This document shows, piece by piece, positions 25,953 to 37,511 of a stretch of 64,000 bases of DNA. The notes under the pieces were generated by a model, which did not search any database, was not told where the DNA came from, and saw only the letters and a program-made list of their open reading frames with translations. Within the stretch, counting starts at the first letter, position 1. The number at the start of each line of letters is the position of its first letter. The DNA comes from Pipra filicauda (taxonomy: Eukaryota; Chordata; Aves; Passeriformes; Pipridae): positions 248,001 to 312,000 of the forward strand of contig NW_024104619.1 of assembly GCF_003945595.2 (NCBI RefSeq), written 5' to 3'. The position numbers and the translations under genes were made by a program.

Positions 25953-26925
25953 AGAATGGTACAATCACAGAATAAAGGGACTAAAGGGGCCTAAAAAATG
26001 GGCCTAAAGGGGCCTTCCAGATTTTATCTGGTCCAACCACCAGTCAAATTCTGAAAATATAGAATAGAGATCTCATAAACTCTCCGGTCAACTCACTCTA
26101 GACACCCTCATGGTGACCAAGTTTTTACCCATATTTATTTAATTGACGTGTCTAGTAAAAGGCTGAATTAACCTTCTGTCTTCCCCGTAGGCACAATCAG
26201 GTCCTGCCCATCTTTCCTCTTCACTTGAGAATGGTCAAACTCAACTATTTTAGCCTCTTCACATATGCTGTGCTCTCCATCCCTCTGACAATATTAGTGG
26301 TCCTCCAAATGAGTTTTTGCAGTATGTCCTTGTCTGTCTTAAAATGAGAAACCCAAAAATTGATACACGGCTGTGTTGGCACCCTGATCCTACCGTTATA
26401 TAATCTTAGACCATCCAATCTGCAAGACTTCACCTTTGCTTTTTTCAGATTCATGGGGTTTTCCTCAGCCCATTTCTCCAGCCTCTCAAATACCCTCTGA
26501 GCAGAAGTCCTCCCCCTCTGTTTGGCACAGTTCACAGATTTGCTCAGTGGGCACTCTGTCCCATCATCTATGTCATTTATAAAGGCATTAAGCTACTGTC
26601 TCCTATATTAATATCTGAAGGACACCACTTGTCAAAAGCTGGATTGTGCCAGTGACCTAACCCTCTAAACCCCATGGTCCAGTCACTTTTGCACCCACCT
26701 TATTGTCCACTTAACCGGTACCTCCAATTCGGCTGTAAGAATATTGTGGGAGACCTTGTTGATGGTCTTGCTGAAGCCAAGGCATAGAACATCCACTGCT
26801 CTGCCCCTGTCCAGAAAACTAGTCATCTCACTAAAATAGGCAACTGGATTGCCCAGACACAATTTGCTTTTGAGAAATCCATCTGGCTGCACTCAGACAC
26901 CTTCTTGTCCTTCCTGTGTCTGGAG
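25953..26925 (-). repeat. CR1 LINE, decayed reverse-transcriptase domain to 3' end
   Basis: This is one of the two longest CR1 pieces here. Minus-strand frames match CR1 ORF2 in order. At 26892-26683 a segment around reverse-transcriptase motif A reads GRAVDVLCLGFSK, followed by VSHNIL. At 26535-26245 it reads FERLEKWAEENPMNLKKAK and later IVRGMESTAYVKRL, matching the thumb and C-terminal region. The motif A aspartate expected in YLDFSKAFD is replaced by glycine, frames are broken, and I find no intact FADD box, so this copy is dead. The 3' tail at 25953-26017 carries a small internal duplication of CTAAAGGGGCCT. Confidence 0.9.
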
Positions 26926-29237
26926 ATACACCGAAAAGAAAAAAAAGGGCCAGTTATGAAATGTTAAGTAGTAGCAGTTATGAGCAAAGATACACACCTC
27001 TTTTACTGTTGGTGACATACAATTTAAAAATATTAATTTTCCCTTCTTTTCTGTAGAGAGGAGCAAATGATTTATCCAATATTCAATATTCAGCATGCAG
27101 AATTGATGATGATATTGCAGCTCAGAAAGCCAAATAATCTTATCAGCAACCACATTCTAGAAGTAAAAATAAATAATCTTAATTAATCATTCTTAATCAG
27201 GATTTCTTCACAACTCCTCATCTCTTTTTGACAATACAAACTGACAAATTGTAATAAAATCAGCCTTCTTAATATCTCTCTAGGAAGTGCCACACTGATT
27301 TTTTCATACCTTAAAGCAGCATAAATTGTTTTAGTGGGTTGGTTTCATTTTTTAGAAACCATGCCTTGCCAGGGTTTGATGAATAATTTCTCTAATACAT
27401 AATTTTAATGGAAAAATGCCACATATTTATCAGTATCTATATGTGTCCACTTATTTTATCCTATGATAGGCTGTATAGGTACTGGCAATGGAGCATGGAC
27501 AGCCTCCTGGATCAGATCCAAGAGGTACAGTTGGATTTCAATAGCACAAGCTTATTCAAAAAAAATAGGAAAGGAAAGAAAAACATATGATAATATTTTG
27601 GCTCCAAAGATTTTGCCAGCATCATGGAAACAACTGTGCATCTTATACATATCATTAAGCCTTGGCTACTACATTAATCAAACTATTTTTCAAACAATTA
27701 AAGTGTCTTTTGAGTGTATTATTCAACCTCATTGTACCAAACACAAACTTCCTAAAACACGTAAACAAGCATGCTCTATATTATTGGGAAAACAGGTTCC
27801 ATCTAGAATAGTGTGGTGTGCTCTGCACAGCTATACTGTTCTACACTGAATCCTTTCAAATTATGAACTAAACAGAACTTGACTCAATCACCACATAAGA
27901 TGCTTTGAGAGAGAACAATACAGTATGCAGGGGGTTGCTTTGCAGGAGCTGTTTTTCCTCCTGAGCTTCATTATCTTTGTTTGAGGATTTAAAAATCAAC
28001 AGCCTAAAGCTAGTTGAAAAAATATTTAAATGGTCTCTCCACATATGTCTAGGAAGCTGTCACTCTCTGCTACATGTCGCAAAACAGACTGAGGAGGCTG
28101 GACTATCCTACTTCCAGTACACTGAGCATCTGTGTGCTGAGGTCAACTCAGGCCTCCTTCAGCCCTTCCTCCCATCTTTACCAAGTCTTGGCATTGGAAC
28201 ATTGTCAATTTTACCTGACATTTTTCAAGAATATATTTCTGTTATTTTCTGTTGGGTGGAATCACAGTTCCCTTATTTGCATTAGGTAAGTGTTAAGCAC
28301 AGGATTTACAGTGTTAGGATCATAATCTTACTAATTCTGTGAATTGTTTTGGTCGTTCCTCTTGCACACAGTCACATGATAGGAATCTTGGTCTCTGGGA
28401 GAAGTGTTTTGTTCCTGTCTTTAAGAGAACCAGGCTTTTGCCCTAGGGCTTTTGTCTTAATGGTTTTATTTTGCATTATTATGCCCTGAATTATTTATAA
28501 CTTCTCCTAATAATTGTCAAAATAATTGCCTTCCAAGTAGCTATGAGACATAGTGCCTATACCATTAAATCTGAGATACTGATGCAAATGGATAGTCTAA
28601 ATGTAACCTCTAGTGTACATTTACCTAATTAGTAGAGAATTGACACCAGGGCTTTGCCCTTGTGGCAGTCTGTTCCTGCAAAAGGAACAGCCTGGCATTG
28701 TTAGGTTTTTCTTCAGAATGCTCTGGGGAAATGTCAGAGCAGCTGCAAATGCCAACTTTTGGTGATCAAAATGAGAAAAAAAATACTGGAAATATGTTGT
28801 GTCCTTATATCAAGAGTAACTAATAACTCTTGAAATAGCTGCATTTTTTGTGAATGTGAGAGCAAGTAATAAAGAGCAGAAATAATCATTAAATTATGAA
28901 GACATACTAGAGGCAATTTTTGGCAGGAAGGATCTTTTTTCTTAAACTTCTCTTTTATTTCCTTTTTTATTTAGAATATTTTAAACTCATTGACGAGAAG
29001 AATTAATGCTGCCAACTGAAAAAGACTGCTAGGAGTTTGTTAGGGAGTTTTGGCAAGAAACAGAGATATTTTAAGAATTTGCTATCTATTGGAGAAAACG
29101 AAACCTTTTAATCTCTCCTTTGCCCTGCTTTATCACCTCATCTATCACTTGCATTCTCATCTTCTACCCACAATGATTTTTTCCATTCTTGCAACTAAAT
29201 CTTCCCTTTCAAAGGAAAAGCTTGTTCATGATCTGTG
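26926..29237. other. AT-rich unique sequence with unexplained open frames
   Basis: No repeat is recognised. A 128-codon plus frame lies at 27463-27849 and a 102-codon frame at 27977-28285, neither with a recognisable domain. A short stretch at about 27469-27523 is flanked by an acceptor-like CCTATGATAG and a donor-like CAAGAG|GTACAG, and is open in one frame; by itself this is weak. Confidence 0.5.
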
Positions 29238-29381
29238 GCTTCTCTTGTGGTTTAGCCCCAGCCAGAAGCTAAGAACCACACAGCCACTCACTCACTCCTC
29301 CCCTTAGCAGATGAGAGAAAGAGAACTGGAAGGGTAAAAGTGGAAAAACTCATGGGTTGAAATAAGAACAGTTTAAACTGA

Positions 29382-29402
29382 AATTAAATATATATATATA
29401 TA
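29382..29402 (+). repeat. (TA)n microsatellite
   Basis: A short TA-rich run (AAATATATATATATATATAGG) sits at the end of the left LTR piece, just before the CR1 tail. The AT-rich target may have favoured the CR1 insertion; this is inference. Confidence 0.8.
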
Positions 29403-29405
29403 GGC

Positions 29406-30342
29406 ATAATCACAGAACCACAGAATGGTTGGGGTTGGAAGAGGCCTCTGGAGATCAGCTAGTCCCACCTCCCTGCTAAAGGAGAATCACCTAGAACAAG
29501 TTGCACAGGATTGCGTCCAGTTGGATTTGGAATATCTCCAGAGAAAAAGACTCCATCACACATTTGGGCATCCTGTTACAGTGTTCTGTTATCCTCAAAG
29601 TAAAGAAGTTCTTCCTTATATTTGTAGGGAATTTCTTGTGTTTCAGTTTGTGCCTGTTCCTTGTCCTGTCCCTGGGTACCACCGAAAAGGACCTGGCCCC
29701 ATACTCTTGACACTTACCCTTAAGATAATTGTAGGAATTGATAATATTTGAAGGCATTGGTAATAATTGTATGCATTGATAAATTAATCTCTCAGTCATC
29801 TCTTCTCCAATCCAAGCAGGCCTGGCTCCCTCAGCCTTTCCTCATGAGAGAGATGCTCCAGTCCCCTAATCACCTTCATAGCCCTCCACTGGATCCTCTA
29901 CAGTAGTTCTTTCTCTTGAACTGAGGAGCTGGAGCTGGACACAGCACTCCAGATACAAAATGACCAGAACAGAGTAGAGAGGGAGGATAATTTCCCTTGA
30001 CCTGATGGCCACACTCCTCCTAAGGCACCCCAGGATCCCACTGGCCTTCTTGGCTACATGGGCACACTGCTGGCTCAGGTTCAGCTTGTTGTCCACCAGG
30101 ATCCCCAGGTCCTTTCCCCAAGAGCTGTTTTCCAGTAGGTCAGCCCCCAGCCTGTACTGTTACATGGGGTTATTCCTCCTCGTATGCAGGACCCCATGCT
30201 TGCCTTTGTTGCGCTCCATGAGATTCCTGCCTGCCCATATCTCCAGCCTGCCCAGGTCTGGCTGAATTGGCAGCACAGTCTTCTGCTGTATCAGCTGCTC
30301 CTCCCACTTATGTACACTCTCTCCCTTTGTCCAGGTCATTGG
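29406..30342 (-). repeat. CR1 LINE inserted inside an ERVL-like LTR
   Basis: The 3' tail (ATAATCACAGAACCACAGAAT, then GGTTGGGGTTGG) lies on the left and the body runs right. The minus frame at 30096-29866 matches the CR1 ORF2 connection region (KKASGILGCLRRSVAIRSRE, then LPLYS). The minus frame at 29799-29491 includes the C-terminal block NIRKNFFTLRITEHCNRMP. The copy is 5'-truncated near CCAGGTCATTGGCAATGG, after which LTR sequence resumes with AATAATAATAGG. About 935 bp long, with broken frames. Confidence 0.9.
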
Positions 30343-30966
30343 CAATGGTAATAATAATAGGAACAGTAACAATAAATTGCAATGAAAAGGAAAATAGCAA
30401 AAAGAGAGAGAAAAGAAACACAAAGACAGGTAAGTGATGCAGATGAAAACAATTGCTCACCACCAACCAACCAATGCCCAGCCAATCCCCTGCCCCCTAA
30501 TTTTTTTACTGAGCGTGACATCATATGCTATGGAATGTCCCCTTGGTCAGCTGGGGTCAGCTGTCCCAGCTTTGTATCCTCCCAGCTCCTTGTACACCCC
30601 CAGCCCACTCTCTGATAGGGTGGTATGAGAGGCAGAAAAGACCTGCTGTACAAAAACTGCTTAGCAGTAACAAAAACATCCCTATATTATCAATACTTTT
30701 TCCAGCACAAACCCAAAGCATACCCCATTTAGCTCCTACGAAGAAAGTTAACTCTACCTCAGCCAAACCCAGCACAGCCTCCCTGATTTTATTTCAATAA
30801 TCAGAAAGACCTGAATTGATTTCCTCCTGCTGCACTTTTCTTAATTCACACATAGGCTGTTTTCATTCACAACTATAAGAAACCAAAGAAAAACTTTTGG
30901 GGACATACAAATAGCTGCAGCAAGCCAGGCAGAAGCAAGTAGTAACAGTAAATAGTAATATAAGGC

Positions 30967-31029
30967 TGTGGTGGTTTAAGACCAGCTGGCAAGTAAGAAG
31001 TTAACTCTATCCCAGCTGAAACCAGGACA
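30967..31029 (-). mobile_element. 63-bp internally deleted ERVL-like LTR
   Basis: Read on the minus strand this starts TGTCCTGGTTTCAGCTGGGA and ends CTTAAACCACCACA, which are the 5' and 3' termini of the same LTR group as 13575-14130. Only about 63 bp lies between the two ends, so roughly 500 bp of interior is missing. Flanks 30962-30966 (AAGGC) and 31030-31034 (AAGGG) match at 4 of 5 bases, suggesting both original ends are present. It sits only 190 bp from the split LTR at 29243-30776. Confidence 0.75.
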
Positions 31030-32824
31030 AAGGGTCAGTTAAGGATGCCACTGCCTGGGAAAGACTTGTTTCAGACAAGTAATTTCTATTGGAGAGGTAG
31101 CAAATAGTCATTATGTACTTTACTGCCAAAGGACCTTTTTTTCTGATAACAAGAAGATCGGAGGGGGCAAGGAAGGGAAGGGGAAGTGCAAAACCAGGGT
31201 CAAGATGAAAGAGGGACTGATTAATCTCTGTTCACTAAAAGGAGAATCATCTGTTAATTATCCTAAAACATCAAAGTAAGATGTTAAAGGTATCTATCAA
31301 TACTGTCAAGTTAAATAGGTAGGACAAGAAAGAAAAAGTCATGCCATTGTTAGAAGTGAGGTTTCTTCCACACTACTATCCCCAAATGGGGATATTTCCA
31401 TTATGCTAATTTACACTCAGCTTACAGGAATAAATTGGATATTATGAAAGCACCTGCTATTTTGGATATCCCTACTGACACTGTTACTCATCCACTTAAA
31501 AAACCCAAAACACCCTCTGCAAACTGTATTATGTTCACACTTTAAACATACTAAGTAAGGGTCAAAGAAACAGTCATTCCTCCTCTCATGAGACAGGAAA
31601 TGACAAATTATCTTCAAAGATGACTCAGAATTCTGTGCTATAGTCCTTAACTGCAGCATGAAGTAAAATTCACTGAGTACTTTAAGTGATAAAAGAGTAT
31701 CTCCTAAAGCAATTCAGCACATGGATAACTTCTCCAGGTTATATATTTCCTTTTGAAACTGTTAGAAGAAAAGCGAGGCAAAGTGCCGAATATATTTTAG
31801 GTTGGTCTCTACTGTCTCTACTGCTCCAGAATGTTAGAAGTCTTAATTTATCTTAAGTAAATCTAAGCTTCTAAACGAAAGTAGTAGAAGTATTTGGAAG
31901 AAAACAGAATTAACTTTTAAATTATATGAATTAAAATAAACTTATTTTAGAAGAGTAAATGCTGTTAATGATACAGTTGAAAAGCAACTGGAATACAATG
32001 ATATTTCTTAGTTAAGGATTTTAAAAAGCAACCTCAAAAAAATGAGTGGCTCAGATTACAGTAAGATTTCTATGCAACAAATCAAAGATATTGAAAAGAA
32101 GTTCTATTTAAGCACCTTGCTGCCCAAATGAATCAGAATCTATTTCTGAGTTGAGGTGAAACTCAGTATCTTCAAAAAGAAAAGAAAACAAAACACAACA
32201 ATAAAACCCTATCAAACATGTAGTTTGGTACCTTTAATACCTCTATATACATACAGAATGTTTTTAGCACCTCTTTGTTATCTGAAAAGAGACAGACTTA
32301 CTGAAGGATGTCTTATTTTTCTTCAGAGATTTCTCTAAAATATACCAGAACTATAACAAAAATCTCAAGTGTTTTAATAGCTAGAGGGAGAAATCACCAG
32401 ACTGCTGCACTAACATCGGGGAATAAAATATAAAAGGAGAAAATTTAAGTATATAGGATAAAAGAGTCCACCTCAATGTATCACATACTCTTGTAATATT
32501 CTTCAAGTTAAGTGAATACCTTAATGTATACCATTACTGAGATTTCCTAGGCAATAATGGAGAAAGGCACGACTCAGCCTGGAGGGAAAAATAGCAAAAT
32601 TTGAACCAATTGGGAAAAAAAGGTAGACATTTGGACTTCTCAGAGAAAATTCACATTTTACCATGTTCTTTTAAAAAAATAGTTTAGGGACAGTACTTGG
32701 AACAATGGTTTAAAGCTTAGTAAGACAGAAGGAATTGAAAACAGAGTAAGGCATCAAAGAAAGAAACCAAACAAGACACGCAGAAAGAAATTCAGTACAT
32801 ATCCAAAATATTTTCTCTTCAGAG

Positions 32825-32968
32825 AGAATCACAAATGCCATGAAGAACTGTGAGGAATTGTTTCTAATGAACTGGGTCCCGACGCAAGGAGCAGGGGACG
32901 CCCAGTTAAACAGTGAGGTAATAAATCAAAACTACCAGCAAGAACACTTTTCCCCAGGCATCACAAAG
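32825..32968 (+). other. Speculative internal coding exon, function unknown
   Basis: Upstream is TATTTTCTCTTCAG with further AGs up to 32824; downstream is a strong donor, CACAAAG|GTAAGC (GT at 32969-32970). Taking 32825 as the start, the segment is 144 nt and open for exactly 48 codons, entering and leaving in phase 0, a typical internal exon size. The peptide includes NAMKNCEELFLMNW and PTQGAGDAQLNSEV and has no low-complexity bias. The middle of the segment is GC-richer and has CpG sites (CCCGACG, GGGGACGCC) that are rare in the surroundings. I do not recognise the protein. In-frame sequence stays open about 75 bp upstream of the acceptor, so openness alone proves little. Confidence 0.28.
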
Positions 32969-35900
32969 GTAAGCTGTCAAACTTCTTATGATAGGATGTG
33001 AAAACTGGAAGCATAAATATGTTTAAAAAAGAACAAGACAAATTTATTGAGGACTGTACTATAAGTTTCCCTGAACTCTTTTGATCATCTTTGTCCTTTT
33101 CTATCTTCTTTCTATTAAAACCAGAAAATATTAAGTTCTACTATTTTTATCTTGATTTTGTTGAGATAGTTGTTGATAGAATTCTGATCCTGAGTCTTGT
33201 CAGAAACTTGAACAATTTACAAAGATAATATTGATTAAAAAAAACAGTCCATATTGATTTATTTTCCTAAGCATTTATAGTGCCTACCCAAAACAGGGAA
33301 ATGAGTAAGCTTGGTCCTTACATTCATGCAGTATCATGCAGTATAGCTTTCCATATGTTATGTTTGAACCAGTTATCTAAGGTATTTCAAACTTCTGATC
33401 TGAGAAATGTAACCCTTTCTTACTATAACTTCTGAAAAAAAGTAGTTGCTTGAATGAGGTCCACAATAGCAGGCCAGACCCTTGCTTGGGTTAAATAATG
33501 TGTAATTTTCCTGCTGTTCATAGAAATATGCAAATATAGACCATGGGGTGCATAATCTCTTCGAGAAGCAAAGCTCATGAGAGATTTGGAAATCCTATAA
33601 TCATGATTCCAGAGAAGAAAGCTGACACTTTTCCAAAGTCTTAACTGCCAGGGAACAGCAAGAGCAGGGCTGATGATGGGCCAGAACTGAAAGAGTGTTG
33701 CTGAGCGGGGGCAACTGGGAAGAGCTGTACTAGGCAGAACTTTTCAATGCAATGATCTGGGTTTGATGATACCCTCATGGCCTTGATGTTAAATAGCTAC
33801 AATTCCTGCCATTTTATGTGAGACCAAGACTTGTATCTGTGCTTAATGAGCAGTTCTAAACCTTTAGTGGTTTGGAAAATTCCTCAAACCTATCTTCTCT
33901 GGTCATTTGGCCGCAGTTAGAAAGAGTATATATCCAATAACATGTTCTGCATTATTTAGCACAGGGGGTCCTTTTGGATCTTGAACTGGAGGTAAAGATA
34001 CTTTGAGCATAAGAGGTACCAGATGTGAGACTCCCCCACCACAGGGGTCTAGATATCATAGCACAGAATGGGGCCTCCCAGGTTTAAATCCCACAGCGTT
34101 AAGTTTCTTGTGAAAAGTTTTTGAAGTAATTTTGACTCCCTGGTCTCAGAAGAAGCCATCAGCATTTCGGCAAATTTCTTCAGTGACATAATTTCTGATG
34201 TATGGCTTCTTGGAGTTAAATGGATTAGCCCTGTCTGCAGAGCTCTCCTGTATTGCTGCTGCTCCCCTGGAATGCACCGTGTGAACCCTGCCAGGCTCCT
34301 CTCTGTAGTAAAATTGAAACTAGTTCAGAAAACCATTCAACCACTCACTTTATTTTATTATATTTTAATTAATACTTTTGAAATCTCCCGTGAGAAAAGA
34401 ATCTGAACTTTTTCAGCAGTGAGTTTAAAGCTAAAATTAAGGCAATGAATCAGACTGTGGGAAGTTGGAAGCTAATATTCTGAAAGTATTTGCCACACAG
34501 CACTACAAAATTGGAAGCTCTGCACAATCATTTCGAATGTTTGACAGATAGTACATATTTTTTTCCCGAGAAAATTATGGCTTTTTTCTGTTTAGAATGA
34601 GAATCTTGTCTCATTTTCTACTACAAGCAGAAAATTCCCTACCCTTCAATATAACTATAATAACACATTTACTAAATTTACTAAAAAATAAAATAAAATA
34701 AAAAAAATAGCCCTTATGATTAAGGTTGAAAAACTTTCATTTTTTTGTTTGTTTGGTTTTTGTTTGTTTGTTATAATGAATATGATTGTTTATCATAAGA
34801 ACATAAATTGCTTTGTCGTTTTCCCATGTAATACACTATCATTTGAACAAAGCGTCAGTGTGACCAGATATATTTTTAAATTCTATTGCTTCCTACTAGT
34901 TTACCCCATTATTAGGAATGTCATTTTAGCATTTCAGTGAATGATTGAATCCCCATAGTTCTGAATCACCTTAGGTACATGTAATCAAACCTTCTTCCCA
35001 TTCTAATGTCAGGTATTACACCAACAGCATGGTAGAGGAATTGCAGCAGGATAAGCAAGTCAAATAGTCCTCTTATCAAAGTCAGTAAGAATAGTCATCT
35101 TTTAGTGAAGACTAGGTTGGCTCCTACATTGAGATGCAAAATAAACAGGCATAAAGCCACACTACCCAGAATAGCTGTGAGCGCAGTAAATGGGCAACTC
35201 TCCCATGATGCTGTCTTTGGCATCTTTGTGGAAATTCAGTGCTCAGCCCATCTGACCGAAAAGGATAACTTGATCCATACTTTATGTTTCAACACAAAAT
35301 CAAAATTTGGCTTACCACACATCCCCAAAACGCTCTTCTATATATGATTTTGATGCTAACTATATTGGTGTCTTTTCTTTGTTATTTTGAAGTTAAAGAA
35401 GAAATATTTTATTTCAAATTAAAGTCTCAGGTCTCAGAATTATTAGCTGGCACCACAGTCAGCTGTGGCCTCTCATGTGTGCCCCAGACAGAGGGGCAAA
35501 GGAATTTAACTCTTGGCAACTGAAACAAAGTACCAAAAGTAAATAATTAACTGGGTGCAGGTCTGTGCTACTCAAGGGGTTGCAATATAATATGTCTAGT
35601 AGAAAAAAAACAATGTGAAGAGACTTAAAACTTCTTAGTTAGTTAGAAAGAAGAATAAAGACACTAAAAAGGTCCACTGTTGTGGAATACTAGTAAAAGC
35701 AAAATAAGAAAAACACATGCAATTTTTAATTGATGTTCTTTCATCAGTTTTCCTCTGGGTTTATATTCTGACAGGTGAGTATTTTGTTTTGAAAAGGATC
35801 TCCCAAGTCACCACAATTTTAACATCTCAGATCCTGCAACTGGGAAATCTTTAAAGGCAGCCAAAGAGCTTTGAATGAGAGGATGTGATACAATTTTCTA

Positions 35901-36498
35901 AAGAGTACTGTTGCCACTTGCAGACACAGATGAAAAAGAGAAATGCATTGTGGAATGTGGTCTAGATGTCCAGAGGCAGACAGAGTGGCTGAGATCAGTA
36001 AAGTAATTAATGTCGGCAAATGACTTATGGCTGCTAAAAAGCTCATCTTGAAACTTAAAATTATCTCAAGCCCTTTTTGTCTTTTTTTTTTTCTTTTGAA
36101 GGTATACTGTGTCTTTTCTATTTTTCAGACAGAGAATGAGAGATTGTAATACATACTGTTTCCTTTTTCCATACTCCTATAATGATTTTTCACTGTTTGC
36201 TGTTGTTCATTCTTACTCATTTTAATACTTAAGAGGAACATAATTAAAGTGTTTTAAGATTAAATCCCTAAACATTATAATAACACCACCAAATGAAAAA
36301 TAAATTACTAATTTAAAAATCTTTTAGAGGACTCAATTATTTAGAAAGACATTAATTAATGGCAGACACACTAGAATTATATACCTTTTTTAGATACACA
36401 AACTAGTTCTATGACAATTTAAATATCAGAGACAGGAGTTGAGTAAATAGTAGTAACTGGGATACAGCTAATTACTCACCCTTTTAAGGGTTATTTTT

Positions 36499-36518
36499 GG
36501 TTTGGTTTGGTTTGGTTT
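36499..36518 (+). repeat. (GGTTT)4 pentanucleotide repeat
   Basis: Four perfect GGTTT units. It is one of several T/G-rich or A/C-rich patches of similar composition across the window. Confidence 0.9.
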
Positions 36519-37511
36519 TAATAATGTTTGGTGAGAAGATAACAGATAGTAGCATTTGCATATACTCCTCAGAACTGATAAAATGCTAACCTAATAGAAA
36601 ATGAACCTCATGCACATGACTGAATGAAATACTGTGTTAGACTTCTTACTTACATGATCAGTCTGAGAAAGGCTAGAAAGAGTAGTCACGGAAAATTGTG
36701 GAAGCTTTGGGAATGTGCACTGCATTTCTCAGACTGTAACTGTGAAGAGTGGAGAGACAACTGGTGAGACAGTACCCAAGACGTTTCCCCCAGAGGAAGG
36801 GGAAAGCCAGGGCAGAAGACGATACCCTAAAAAAACCAAAACACTACAGCTAAGTTGATGCTTGTGTTCCAAAGAGAAGAAAGATGATAAATTTCAAAAG
36901 ATACTTTATAACTTGCCCACTTTGTCTTTACATTTCTTCCAAGACAATGCTCTGCTGGCAGTGTGCTGACTTGCCAATCCCTATCAGTCACTCAGAGGTC
37001 AGTGACCACTGGGGGCATATCCTGGCCTCTCTGCCAATCACCCTTGCAAACATTAGACAAGATCAGAGGATGCCTTTCACAAACAATGTAGACACAGCAT
37101 AAATAGAAATTGGGAAATGCTTTTCATAGAAAGATGGCATTTAAAAGAATAATCATATGAAATGTCATATTTGATAGACATGGCTTTACTTTTTCACTTG
37201 CCAGAGCTCTGTCAGCAAAATAATTTCTGGAGATGTGTTCAGATAACCACAGTGGTGCCAAAAATGTCCGAATCACTAAATAAATGACTACTCTAAAAAA
37301 ATTGTAAATTATTTTTCTCTTGATTCTATTATTATATATTTTTAAGATTTTATGCATTTTAAACTTCCATACAGTTGTATCTCTGAGGAAGATTCCTGAA
37401 TGGAACTTTCTGATATGGAAAGATAAATTTCATGGTATATCTGCTTCTCCTAACTTATCAGGAAAGAAACTAATGAAATTATTTGCTGATTGTAAAAAAA
37501 AAAAGTAAAAT

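Larger units (their letters stand above)
29243..30776 (-). mobile_element. Solo LTR, avian ERVL-like, split by a CR1 insertion
   Basis: The left piece (29243 to about 29405) is the reverse complement of an LTR 3' end: TTGTGGTTTAGCCCCAGCCA, then AACCACACAGCCACTCACTC, then GGGTTGAAATAAGAACAGTT. The right piece (about 30343-30776) holds the rest, ending CCTCAGCCAAACCCAGCACA, and includes GACAGCTGACCCC and a GGACATTCCATAGCATATG block in the LTR sense. Flanks 29238-29242 (GCTTC) and 30777-30781 (GCCTC) agree at 4 of 5 bases, which fits an aged 5-bp target duplication. Without the insert the LTR is about 600 bp. It belongs to the same broad family as the LTR at 13575-14130 but is a different subtype. 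Confidence 0.85.
31035..37511. other. AT-rich unique sequence, no complete gene
   Basis: About 6.5 kb has no recognisable mobile element. It includes a speculative exon at 32825-32968 (listed separately), a small CATGCAGTAT duplication near 33325-33347, a somewhat GC-richer stretch at about 33640-34310, an octamer ATGCAAAT near 33528, an 80-codon plus frame at 35105-35347 with no recognisable domain, and (GGTTT)4 at 36499-36518. Confidence 0.5.

Noticed and set aside
34055..34098. tRNA-like B-box (GGTTTAAATCC) with an A-box-like TAGCACAGAATGG upstream
   Set aside because: The two boxes are far too close together for a tRNA or tRNA-derived SINE, and no cloverleaf can be folded by eye.
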